Assembly (NCBI GenBank): GCA_015179025.1
Contig: WHUX01000346.1
Location: 1-40,501 of the forward strand
Length of the DNA: 40,501 nt
Origin: Terfezia claveryi
Taxonomy: Eukaryota > Ascomycota > Pezizomycetes > Pezizales > Pezizaceae
Direction: 5' to 3'
Numbering within the stretch: the first letter of the stretch is position 1; each line of letters opens with the position of its first letter. Of this stretch, positions 10,105 through 20,600 are shown in pieces. Position numbers and translations under genes: made by a program. Under the pieces are notes generated by a model. That model was not told where the DNA came from. It did not search any database and worked only from the letters and a program-made list of their open reading frames with translations.

Positions 10105-10724
10105 TGTAACGAGGGCTCTGGGGGACAAGGCGACCAAGGGGTACGCCGGGGAAGTGGCAAGGGGCAATCGCACACGTAGGAGCGCTACGTGTGTGATCGG
10201 GGGAAAGGCTAGGGTAAGACACACGTAGGAACGCTACGTGTGTGACCAGGGGGAGACTGAGATGGGGGCAAGGGCAAGAGGCAAGAGGCAAGAGGCGAGA
10301 GGCAAGAGGCAAGAGGCAAGAGACAAGAGGCAAGAGGCAAGAGACACGAGACACGCGGAGGCAGTTGCCGCGTGTGTCAAGGGAGGCAGCTGTACTGCAG
10401 AGTTGTTTGTTCGAGACAAGGATGTGCACAAGGGAGGTGCACAAGCGCTGGGGGAAGCAAGGTCCTGTATTGGGTATACAAGACGTTGGATAGGGATCCA
10501 ATGACAGTACGAGGGACAGGGGCTATATATACATAATTCCGGGCCAGGGCAACATAAGGAATAAGCTTCCCAAGATCCCTTATCTCGGAAGCCAAGCAAG
10601 GTAACGATAACCCATCACCTGCGATCGCAGGTGATGATAAAGGCAACAATAACACTAACCCATCAACGACACCCGAACAAGCCTGTTCGAGTGTCAAATC
10701 AAGACTAAGGACACGGTTGTGACA
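10105..10724 (-). repeat. D0 3' LTR (620 bp)
   Basis: On the minus strand it runs from TGTCAC (10724) to GTTACA (10105). It includes a tandem array built on GGCAAGA (about 10270-10345), two hairpins with CACACGTAG/CTACGTGTG arms (10171-10193 and 10220-10242) and a perfect 22-bp palindrome at 10614-10635 centred on CGATCG. Confidence 0.95.
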
Positions 10725-10740
10725 CTATCCCCCCTTTAGG
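10725..10740 (-). other. D0 3' polypurine tract
   Basis: Read on the minus strand it is CCTAAAGGGGGGATAG, immediately 5' of the 3' LTR start TGTCAC. This is the plus-strand primer site. A 14-base identical copy lies inside pol at 12452-12465. Confidence 0.9.
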
Positions 10741-10867
10741 CTAGAGCTCCAGCGACTAGGAGGCCTGGGCACGATAACCGGTAAAATCAACACAGGAAAC
10801 AACAACAACAAAGGTAAGAACAAGGACCCCAACTCCGAAAAACAACAAGGACGCAAAAGGTCTGACA

Positions 10868-12450
10868 TCATTCAACTGGGCGAGGCTTCCTCGGGTTTCG
10901 CTGGTGAAACAGGGTGACCAGATCCTGTGCATTCTCCAAGTCCTCTGCGGGTTGCCAGGTAGCCTCCTTGTCTCCTAACCATTTGATCTTGTACTGAACT
11001 CGCCCGTAGCGCTTCCTAGAGTCCAGTACCTCCTCAACCTCCCACTCCTCTTCACCTGCAATCACCACGGGAGGAGGTGGGGGGTGCTTTTGCCCGGGGA
11101 GGGGATCGTTGGCGGCTGGTTCGATCTCCGAGACGTGAACGACCGGGTGGCGTTTGATGTCCTTAGGGAACTTCAACCGGTAGGCGTAAGTGCCCACATT
11201 CCCCAATATCTCATACGGCCCCAGGAACTTATGATCCAGCTTACGAGAAGGTCGTTCTGTCCGGAAGTGCCGGCTGGAGAGCCACACATTATCCCCTGGC
11301 TGATACCTGGGGGCTGGCAACCGTGAGCCGTTGGCGTACTCGGTTTGCCTGGCTTGCGCGTATCCCAGCTCGGCTTTTAGGGTGGAGTGGAGCTCTGCAA
11401 CCCCAGCTGCAAATTCCTTGGCCGGGGGGTGGACTCTCTGCAGGGGCGCCAGGGCATCCACGAATCGGGGGTGCCAACCGTAATTGGCCAGAAAGGGGGA
11501 GGTTTTCAAGGACTCTGAGAATTGGTTGTTTGCGGCGAACTCGCAGGTTGCCAACAGGGACACCCAATTATTCTTCTGGTGGTTGACATAGGCCCGCAGA
11601 TATTGTTCCATGATAGCATTCATCCTTTCTGACTGGCCATCAGTCTGGGGGTGGTAGGCTGTCGAGAGGCTTATCCTGATCCCCAAGAGCTCACAGAATG
11701 CTTTCCAGAATTCCGAGGTGAACTGAGGCCCTCGGTCAGATACAATGGATTCGGGGAGGCCATGATACCGGAACACGTTGGTGAGGTAGAGATTGGCTAG
11801 TTCCGGGGCGGAGCAGATATCCCGGCAAGGTATCACATGCCTCATTTTCGTCAGCCAATCCACCACCATCAGGATGGCATTGAACCCCGAGTCCTCCGGC
11901 AGCCCAGTTACGAAGTCCATGGTCAGATGTTGCCAGGGTCGATCCGGGATCTCCAGGGGCTTCAAGGTTCCGTAGGGGGCATGGCGTGTAGGCTTTGATC
12001 GTTTACAGGTATGGCAGTTCCGCACATACCTTTCCACGTCTTTTCGCTGATCGATCCAGGTGTACTGCCTGGCTAGCAGCTCTAACGTTTTGGCTACCCC
12101 AGGATGACCCGCAGCCAGGGTATCATGGTGGTCCTTGATCAGCTGGATCCGCAGCTCCCCTTCAGGTATATAGAGCCGATCTAGGTGGTATAGGAGGCCG
12201 TCCTGAGTGGTGCACTCGGCTAGGGAAATCTTGGTGTAACGGCGCTGTCCAGACTCTACTGCGGCGATTATATCTTTGACCAGGTCGTCCTCCGCATGTG
12301 CCCATCGTATCCACAGAAGGAGATCTACTTCGGGGTTCGCATCAGCATCAGTATCAGCATCAGCATCAGCGTCAGCCACAGCAGGGCTATTGGCCGCCAG
12401 GTCGAGATTTTCAGGTTTCAGTACCACCTGATTTTGGTACTTCAGCCTTT
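10868..12450 (-). CDS. pol: D0 integrase with chromodomain (C-terminal part of pol)
   Basis: The open frame (about 519 residues from 12427) encodes the whole integrase. Visible in order: the zinc domain with [11 protein letters not shown] and CHTCKRSK; the catalytic core with Asp in TMDF (11915-11917), Asp in SDRGPQF (11735-11737) and Glu in GQSER (11627-11629); a GPY-like block [20 protein letters not shown]...VHVSEIEP; a proline run; and a C-terminal chromodomain ([26 protein letters not shown]). It is really the end of the pol polyprotein: the upstream frame joins it at 12454-12459, where a run of six G is one base short of in-frame reading, so the TGA at 12442-12444 terminates upstream pol. 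It ends at TGA 10868-10870. All catalytic residues are intact. Confidence 0.95.
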
Positions 12451-14635
12451 CATCCCCCCTTTAGGGAGATCTCCTGATCTCCTGGTTAGTGCATCCGGCT
12501 TACCCCCAGCCTTTCCAGGCCGATACCTTATCTTGAAGTTAAACCGAGAGAGGAATTCCGACCACCTAGCCTGTCGGCGATTTAGCAATTTGGTGGTGGT
12601 GAAGTACTCTAGGTTCTTATGGTCAGAGAGGACCTCGATAACCCCCTTTACCGATTCCAGGTGTGGTCTCCATTCCTTGAATGCTCGCACAATGGCCATT
12701 AACTCCTTATCATAGATTTCGTAATTACACTCCGCCGGGGAGTGCTTTTTGGAGAAATAGGCCACTGGGTGGAGGACTCCATCGACATACTGGGACAGGA
12801 TTCCGCCGGAGACATAGTCGGAGGCGTCCGTTTCTACGATGCACTCGCTATCAGGGTCAAAATGGGCCAGGATTGGGGCTGAGCAGAAGGCTTCCTTGAG
12901 GTTCTGGAAGGCGGATTGGGCTTCTGGATTCCAGTGGAAGGCCCTTTTTGTCAGGTGTGAGCCAGCTTCTACCTTCGTTTTCGTCAAGGCCGTCAGGGGT
13001 GCCGCGATTCTTGAGTATCCCAGAATAAATCGGCGGTAGAAGTTGGCAAATCCTAGGAAGGCCTGCATATCCTTCAAATTGGCTGGGGTTTCCCACTCTT
13101 GGATTGCGGCAACTTTGGCGGGGTCCATCCAAATACCTTCCGTGGTTATGATCAAGCCCAGGTACTTCAACTCTTGGACGTGGAATTCGCATTTTTCAGG
13201 CTTAAGGTACAGCCCAGCCTGCTCCAGCTTCTCTAGCACCTGCCTCACATGGACTTTGTGTTCTGCTAGGGAGTCCGAGTATATGAGGATATCGTCCAGG
13301 TAAGCTGTGCAGAACACATCGAGGAAGTCCCGCAAGGTGTTATTGATGAAGTGCTGGAAGGAGGCAGGGGCATTGGTTAGGCCAAAGGGCATCACATTAT
13401 ACTCAAAATGGCCATATCATGTTCGGAAAGCAGTTTTCCACTCCTCCCCCTCGGCGATCCGTACCAGGTTGTAAGCCCCTCTCAAATCCAGTTTGGTGAA
13501 CCATTTGGCCTTGGAGAGCCTGGCTAATGTCTCCTGAATTAGGGGTAGGGGGTACCTGTTTTTGACCGTTATCTCGTTTAGGCCCCGGTAATCGTCGCAC
13601 AACCGGAGAGAGCCGTCCGATTTCTTCACGAAAAGCACTGGGGCACCCGCTGGTGAGGAGCTGTGGCAAATGAAGCTCTTGTTGAGGTTTTCTTCCAAGT
13701 ACTTCTTCAAGGCTCCCAGCTCCACCCGAGACATTCCGTAGAGGGGCCCATAGGGGGGGGTTTTACCCTCTATCAGCGGGATAGTATGGTCATAAGGTCG
13801 GTGTGGTGCGAGCTTCTCCGCGGCCTTCTCCGAGAACAGGTCGATGAATTCGTGGTATTCGTCCGGAACCATGGACTTCCACTCCTCCTTGGACCTCGTT
13901 TTATTGATCTCCAGGTTCACATCATGTATGGACAGGGCATGTGCCTTCAGCTTGTGCCTTTTAGTGAGGTAAGCGAAGGCCCCTGCCCCGATAAAGCTAA
14001 CGTTGAGGGACTTTGGGGGCACGGGAGGGACATCGGGAGCAGGGGAAACAAGGGAAACTGGGGGATTGGTGGCATCGATGTGTGCGGCCTAGTGTACCAC
14101 CTGAGTTAGGTGGATTACGGGGGGCGGTAATGCACACAGACCAGTAACGGTGGCCTTTGGCTCTCCGCAGTATTTGTGGCAGTAAGGGCTATTAAAATGC
14201 AGGGTATAGGAGCCAAAGCTGACTGATACATCGTGCATCCTAAGCCATGGGATTCCGAGGACAATTGGATACTTGAGCTTTGTAACGAACATAGGGAGGC
14301 TTTCGGAGTAGTCCCCAATCTGGGCAGGAGTACATACAATATCGGTAATGGCTCCAGAAGAGATAGGTCGGCCATCAATGACATCGAGGAGGCGGGGGGT
14401 TTTGAGCTTAGAGGTGGGTATGGCATGCTTACTGACAAAGGCCTGGTCAATGAAGGCAATTCCTGAGGCTCCACAGTCTACGAGAGCTGATGTGACGAGT
14501 GTTTTACCATTGAAGGATATCGTGATAGGTACAACAAAATGCTCACCAAATAGGTGAGACTCGTCAACAGACATAGAAGGAACAGAAAAAGACGACAAAG
14601 ACAGGTGACCTAGTGCAGGTCCCTTGCTAGTGTCA
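12442..14635 (-). pseudogene. pol: D0 protease, reverse transcriptase and RNase H, two nonsense codons
   Basis: The protease is at the start with ALVDCGASG; the catalytic Asp is at 14476-14478, in a D-C-G-A triplet instead of DSG or DTG. A TAG at 14089-14091 sits in a PVIHLTQVVH linker. RT follows with [18 protein letters not shown] and [12 protein letters not shown] at 13417-13419 stands where the context suggests Arg ([19 protein letters not shown]). The YLDD catalytic box is at 13291-13302, then [12 protein letters not shown]. RNase H has [20 protein letters not shown] and PDALTR. Both stops are single C-to-T steps. The gag stop at 14640-14642 overlaps this frame, which is in the -1 phase relative to gag. 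Confidence 0.93.
12452..12465 (-). other. Internal copy of the polypurine tract in D0 pol (possible central PPT)
   Basis: Read on the minus strand, CCTAAAGGGGGGAT is identical over 14 bases to the 3' polypurine tract at 10727-10740. It lies between RNase H and integrase. The pol frameshift falls in this same G-run. Confidence 0.6.
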
Positions 14636-14639
14636 GTGA

Positions 14640-15776
14640 CTATGCAAGGGACAGGGCTTTTCCCGCCTCATCAAGCTCCTCAATCCTGGGTACTGGGGTG
14701 TCGATTGCGTGGACGGCCAGGGAGCGGTTCTTGCGGAGGGGACACGCCTCGATGAAATGGTCCCCCTTCCCACATGCAATGCACAAACCCTGAGTGCGGC
14801 GACGGTCCCTTTCCTCCTGGGTGAGACGAGGCCTACCTGCTGACAGGTCCATGGAGGCAGCTCCACCCGCTACCAGAGAGGGGTGTGCAGGCTTGTTGAC
14901 TAGTGTGGGTTGTTGTTGGGTGCGCACTATCGGGAAGGGGGTATGGTGAGTCGAGGTCGGGAGTGACTTTTGGGGGGCTCTTAGTGCCGCTGTCTGCTGT
15001 TCCACCCAGCTAGCTTGCTCAATAAGCCCCTCCAGGGTCTTGGTCGGTGGGCAGTAGACCAGAGCCTTTTTCAGCTCGAAGGTAAGCCCGTCTTTGAACT
15101 GGTCGAGCTTGGCTTCGTCATTCCAATTGAGCTCTGCTGCCAGCCTGGAGAACTCGGGAACATAGGTTGACAGTTCGTTGTGTTTTTGCTTGAGGTCTCG
15201 CAGGGCCCTGCTGGCGGTTCCTTTAGGATCCGGGTCTCCGAAGGCTCGGTCCAGGATTGCCATTAGTGCTGGGATGTCTACCAGATCAATCCCCGTGGCC
15301 TTGACGAAGGGCTGTACCTGGTCCATGGCCTTACCCTCCAGTAGGCCATAGACGTATGAGAGCTAGTGGTGGACGGTGGGGAACTTCGCCGAGTCCCCAG
15401 AGAGTTTTATCTGCTCAGAGTTTTTCCATGCTCGTAGCCGGCCCCGGTCCCCATTAAACTTGGGCGGGGTGGGTAGGTCTTGTGTTTCCTGGGTTTTTGG
15501 ACCATCGGTCAGGTCCAAAGCGCGAGTCAGTCTCCGGATAGTTATCCTGTCCTCTGCTGCATCTTCTCGGAGGAGGGTTATTTCATCTTCAGCTTCTCGG
15601 ATTCGCCTTTCGGCTTTCTGAAGGTCCGCTCCTTGTTGTTCGCCGATGGCATAAGTATCTGTGAATATCTCGATCACAGTTCGTCGGTATACTGATAGTT
15701 CTGTCGGGTCTGATGGGATCGGAGTCGCCCTCCAGGCTGCGAATCTATCGGTGGGTAGTGGAATGTTCGCGGACAT
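14640..15776 (-). pseudogene. gag: D0 gag with CCHC knuckle, one nonsense codon
   Basis: Capsid/nucleocapsid precursor. The start is the ATG at 15776-15774 (MSANIPLPTDRF), 31 bases after the 5' LTR. Visible: a coiled-coil-like N-terminus rich in Glu, Arg and Ala (GADLQKAERRIREAEDEI), the gag core (FNGDRGRLRAW, then YGLLEGKAMDQVQPF, then FSRLAAELNW) and a knuckle CIACGKGDHFIEAC (CX2CX4HX4C) near the end. A TAG at 15363-15365 follows TVHH and is one C-to-T step from Gln. The terminator TAG 14640-14642 lies where the protease frame has already begun in the -1 phase. Expression of pol by -1 frameshifting is therefore plausible but unproven. Confidence 0.9.
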
Positions 15777-15796
15777 CGTACCGGTTGGTCTGAAAG

Positions 15797-15805
15797 ATCC
15801 AACGT
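15797..15805 (-). other. D0 primer-binding site, self-priming type
   Basis: Two bases after the 5' LTR end the minus strand reads ACGTTGGAT. Its exact complement, ATCCAACGT, occurs in the LTR at 16194-16186, 40 bases downstream of the first T of the TATA box. This is where transcription could start. The 2-base spacing to the LTR is usual for Ty3-type elements. Self-priming by the 5' end of the mRNA is known from Tf1 and related fungal elements. Confidence 0.65.
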
Positions 15806-15807
15806 AG

Positions 15808-16427
15808 TGTAACGAGGGCTCTGGGGGACAAGGCGACCAAGGGGTACGCCGGGGAAGTGGCAAGGGGCAATCGCACACGTAGGAGCGCTATGTGTGTGAT
15901 CGGGGGAAAGGCTAGGGTAAGACACACTTAGGAACGCTATGTGTGTGACCAGGGGGAGACTGAGACTGGGGCAAGGGCAAGAGGCAAGAGGCAAGAGGCG
16001 AGAGGCAAGAGGCAAGAGGCAAGAGACAAGAGGCAAGAGGCAAGAGACACGAGACACGCGGAGGCAGTTGCCACGTGTGTCAAAGGAGGCAGCTGTACTG
16101 CAGAGTTGTTTGTTCGAGACAAGGATGTGCACAAGGGAGGTGCACAAGCGCTGGGGGAAGCAAGGTCCTGTATTGGGTATACAAGACGTTGGATAGGGAT
16201 CCAACGACAGTATGAGGGACAGGGGCTATATATACATAATTCCGGGCCAGGGCAACGGAAGGAATAAGCTTCCCAAGATCCCTTATCTCGGAAGCTAAGC
16301 AAGGTAATGATAACCCATCACCTGCGATCGCAGGTGATGATAAAGGCAACAATAACACTAACCCATCAACGACACCCTAACAAGCCTGTTCGAGTGTCAA
16401 ATCAAGACTAAGGACATGGTTGTGACA
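15808..16427 (-). repeat. D0 5' LTR (620 bp)
   Basis: Its length equals that of the 3' LTR, with about 15 differences, most of them C/T or G/A. It contains a TATATATAG box (minus strand 16234-16226), the putative transcript start at 16194, the 22-bp palindrome at 16317-16338, and the GGCAAGA-type array at about 15972-16048. Confidence 0.95.
16226..16234 (-). promoter_or_regulatory. TATA box in D0 5' LTR
   Basis: TATATATAG on the minus strand, with the same motif at 10529-10537 in the 3' LTR. It lies 40 bases upstream of the sequence that is complementary to the primer-binding site. Confidence 0.6.
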
Positions 16428-17065
16428 AGCCCCTAAGTATTAGCTAGGAGGTAAGGTGTAACTCTCCAGCCAGCACTTCTAGACAGAACAACCTTCTCGT
16501 GAGCTGGATTATAAGTTCCTAGAGCTATATAAGGTACTAGGGAATATAGGTACTCATGCCTACCGATTGAAGTTCCCTAAAGATATCAAACACTATACAG
16601 TCGTTCATGTCTCAGAGATTGAACTAGCTACCAACGATCTCCTCCCTGGCTAAAAGCACCCCCCACCTCCTCCTGCAGTAATTGTAGGTAAAGAGAAGTA
16701 GCAGGTTGAGGAGGTACTAGACTCCAAAAGGTACTAAAAGTAAGTTTAGTATAAGATTAAGTAGGTAGAGGATAAGGAGACTACCTAGCAACCTATAGAG
16801 GATTTAGAGAATGTACAGGATTTAGTTATCCTGTTCCACTAGCAATATCTTTGGAAGTCTTGCCAAGTTGACTGAGATTATAACTTTGTATCATTATTGT
16901 TGTCTTTATTATTACCTATAGCATAGGTTATAGGTCTTCATTATTATTTGGAGTTAGGGTTCTTGTTCTTACAATTGTTGTTGTTGTCATTTCCTCTATT
17001 GATTTTGTTGGTTGTTATGCCTAAAGTCTTCTTATTACTGGAGCTCCACCCTAAAGGGAGGATAG
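16428..17065 (+). pseudogene. D1 integrase C-terminus and chromodomain remnant
   Basis: It begins with the second copy of the duplication AGCCC and continues the D1 integrase exactly where it broke at 10104 (D0 equivalent [12 protein letters not shown]). It holds the KFPKDIKH-type block, the proline run, EVLDSKR and a decayed chromodomain. Numerous TAG and TAA codons are present. The polypurine tract is reduced to CTAAAGGGAGGATAG at 17051-17065. Confidence 0.9.
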
Positions 17066-17637
17066 TGTTATAATAATATACTAGGTCATCATTGTCATTG
17101 CCTATGTTCGCAGGTGATAGGGTGTTGGCTTAGTTCTGCTTGATACTCATATAGTATTCTATCCAAGTAATATATTATCGTTCATTAGTTATCTCTTTAT
17201 TATTGCTCTAGACATCATCTGTAATACAGGTAATAGGTTATTACTATCCTGCTTGGCTCCCAAAATAGAGATCTTGGGAAGTTTATTCCTTTTATTACCC
17301 TATCTTAGAATCATATATATATATATCCCCTATCCCTCGTACTGTCATTGGATTCCTATCTAATATCTTATATACCCAATATAGGACCTTTCTTCTTCCA
17401 GCGCTTGTGCACCTCTCTTGTGTACCTCTTTGTCTCATAAACAGCTCTGCAGCATAGCTGCCTCCTTCCGACATATGCGGCAACTGCTTCTGCATATCTC
17501 TTGCCTCTTGTTTTTGTCCCTTATTCCAGCCTTCCCCTAGTCACATACATATTGTTTCTACATATATGTTACCATAGCCCTGCCCTAGCCCTGGCGTACC
17601 TTTTGGTCGTCTTGCCCACTCCTGCATCTATATTACC
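17066..17637 (+). repeat. D1 LTR (about 572 bp, decayed)
   Basis: It runs from TGTTATAA to about TATTAC and aligns to the D2 LTR over its whole length. Like D2 it lacks the expanded GGCAAGA array of D0. The right end is uncertain by a few bases. Confidence 0.8.
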
Positions 17638-20600
17638 CAAATTGCTAATAATTCTTTTTAAAATATAGTAGAATAATTGAGTTGGGCTAGATTAAATTTT
17701 CTTGAGTAGAAGCATAATAGTCTGATATGTATCAATACTTCTTGACCTATTTATAATTCTTGTCCTATATCACTAGCATTACTGACTAAATATTTGAGTT
17801 CAGTAGATTTATTATTCTAGGGTTTTAAAATACATGGGGAATTCATGTGTTCCTTAAGTTTTTCAAATACTGCATTATGAGTATTTGTCCATTCTCATTT
17901 CTTTATTTCTCCTTGTAGTTCTAACAGAGTGTTTATATATGATACCAAGTCAGGAATAAATCTGCAGAGATAATTAATAATTCCGAGGAACTCTCTGAAA
18001 TCCTTTTTTTATATAAGAGTTAGATAAGTTAATATAGTAGTCCTCTTCTTCAAGTATATATATGATTCATCTAATGTTAAAACATTTTCTAAGATTTCTA
18101 ATTTTAGAGTAAAGAACTGGCATTTACTTTATTTAAGATAGAATTTCTTATCCTATTAATATTAAAGTTCCTTCTTTAGTAATTCTATATATTCTTTATA
18201 TATTTTGGAGAAAAATAATAATATTATCAATATAGATGATTAAATTTTTATAGACCTTATGCTTAAAGATTTCATACATAATATAAACCATAGTAGCTGC
18301 TGTATTATAATCCCTTTATTGCATAACTCTACTCTTAATATATTCCATATAGAATAAAAAGGTAGAGGGTCACTGAAGCTAGCAAGCTCTTTGCATTAAC
18401 TACAAAGCCACGAAATTTGATATAGTCACCCCCTAGCATTTAGCATAAAATTAAATTCAAAACCTTTATGACTGCTATGAAGTTTTGGAACGCTGTAGCA
18501 GATGAATACAAAGCATAGAAACATCATCCATTTACTCCTTCCTGTATGCACAGCTAGTTGACTGCACCATGATATAGATTTTTAGGCTTGCTGGAGGCAT
18601 TGCCCAAATCCGAAATGTATATTTTCTATATACTCAACTTGTGGAATTCTAGCATATTAAAGTATAGAGCTAAACATCAACCAACTCACAACTTTGATGT
18701 GCTTAAGATAGGTAGAGGACGCCGATTAAGCTCTTGATCGACATTAGCTACCCAAACATGGACACTACCGAATGAATACTAATTTGTGATATAATATTCA
18801 GATTCTTTATTATTTCAAATATTAAAAAATCTATTAGCTAGGTCAAGCTTAGTCTAAATGAGATTTTCTGCTACTAGTTTAATTACTTCATTAATATCTA
18901 GCAATAGGATATAGTCTGGTTCAAAAGTTAAATTGCAGTTTCAACAGTTATTAACATGTCTACCTTCTTTCAGTTTATTTCATTTTGAGATAGTAAATAT
19001 GACTACTATATTAGTGTTATTTTCTACTCTATATATGTGACCTAATGCTTCTTCTTTGACTAATTTGTTATTGATTTATTATCTAAATTGATGTCCTAAA
19101 GGTAGCTATTTTAGTAGCTAAGTAGCTCTAGCTTTTGGTTTAATAGAGTGATTAATCTTTTTTAGTAGCAGCAATTCCTATAAAGTTGTCTTAAAAAATA
19201 ATAAGGGAAACTCTGTTATAGGGTTGAATTGTTTCTGTACTATATAAATAGCTGTTATAAATTCTCTTTCTAAATTGGTATCTTCTGCTTTAATAATATT
19301 TTCCCAATTATCTTGTTTACTATAATTGGTAACTAATTTCTAGCTAACTTGTATATACATTGATCTTATGCCATTCAGTATAGTTCTAGATCCTTTTCAT
19401 ACTATCAGTTAGAATCAAAGAATATTTTCTGGTTAAATATTGACTAGTTCCTAATGTGCATGAATTATTACTCACACTTTACTGAAAATAAGTTCTTCTA
19501 GTACCATATCCTATCTAGTTAACTAATCTATATAGAACATTCATTCTTCTACTTAACCTATCTAATCTAGTTTAATAGTACAAGCTTTATCTATTATTTC
19601 TTTTGAGTCTTTAATTGCTATACTTAAATAATTTCTCATTAATACTTCTGGTTAGTATTTTGTATAGGTATACAAATTAAGAATTAATTAAGTCTATTTA
19701 TTAGCCTTAAAGAATAGCTTGCTAAAATCTGGTACCTATTCTAATAAGGGTCATACCTTGATTTTATTCTTGTTGCTTTTTTTCTTAATAGCTATCAGTA
19801 TATCTAAATCTTGTATGGCTATACCTATGCATACCTTACTTTATTGTTTCCTACAATTCTTATAGGAGTATTTAGGGTTTTAATACTATAGACATTTCCT
19901 GTTTCTAATTAATTGTATTTTTATTTTCTTATCCAATTTTTTTGTAATAGTGTCCCAATCTGAGTCTTTCTGTTTTTCTATATTGGGTTTAGTGCTAGAA
20001 TTGCTGCTAGGATTAAATCCTGTTTTTGGTTATTAATTTTGGTCTCTACATAGAGTATGACTGGGATTTTCATTTCAAGAGTATTATTATTAGGATATAT
20101 TTAGTGTGAGTTATAGAGCAATATCTTTCTTTAAACTCTACATAATGTACAAGCTGATGATATAACTATTCTTCTTTAATTAAAGGAATTAATATAGTTG
20201 TTATATGTAGTGGCAGATGATTAAGAAACTTTCTTCTATTAACTTCCTATAATATTTATTATTTATCATACTTGTCAATTAATTTGATTAGTATTTCAGT
20301 GAGCCAATTGGCAAACTATTTAATTCCCATGTGACGTTTGTCCTTGTAATATATAGCTTTTTCTCATCATTTCTATATAATGTCTTTACTAGTAGAAGGT
20401 ATCAAAAAATCTTTTAGTACTAGTATAAACTTAAAGAATATTGCATTCTTTCCTTTTTCTCTTAGGAATTGATTATAAGTAATAAGTATACTTGCTTCCA
20501 TTCTAAATAGAACAATTTCTAAAGCTAATATATATTCTAAATCTATTTCTTTAATAACCAACTAATGTTATATTACTATAGCTTAAGAGTCAAAATATTA

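Larger units (their letters stand above)
10105..16427 (-). mobile_element. Young family D Ty3/gypsy chromovirus (D0), nearly complete
   Basis: Full-length LTR retrotransposon of 6323 bp on the minus strand. It has two 620-bp LTRs, a primer-binding site, gag with knuckle, protease, RT, RNase H, integrase, chromodomain and polypurine tract. It is flanked by a perfect 5-bp target duplication, AGCCC (10100-10104 and 16428-16432), and lies inside the integrase gene of D1. The two LTRs differ at only about 15 positions, mostly transitions. Coding damage is light: three nonsense codons, each one C-to-T step from Gln or Arg, and one frameshift in a G-run. It is clearly younger than D1, D2, B and C. 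Confidence 0.97.

Noticed and set aside
10234..10697. ORFs on both strands within the D0 LTR (Arg/Gly/Gln or Leu/Ala/Cys-rich)
   Set aside because: They are translations of the GGCAAGA-type array; the same ORFs recur in the second LTR and sit on LTR rather than gene sequence.
11084..13303. Plus-strand ORFs of 60-139 codons across D0 pol
   Set aside because: They are shadows of the minus-strand pol frames, with no domain and no conservation in D1 or D2.
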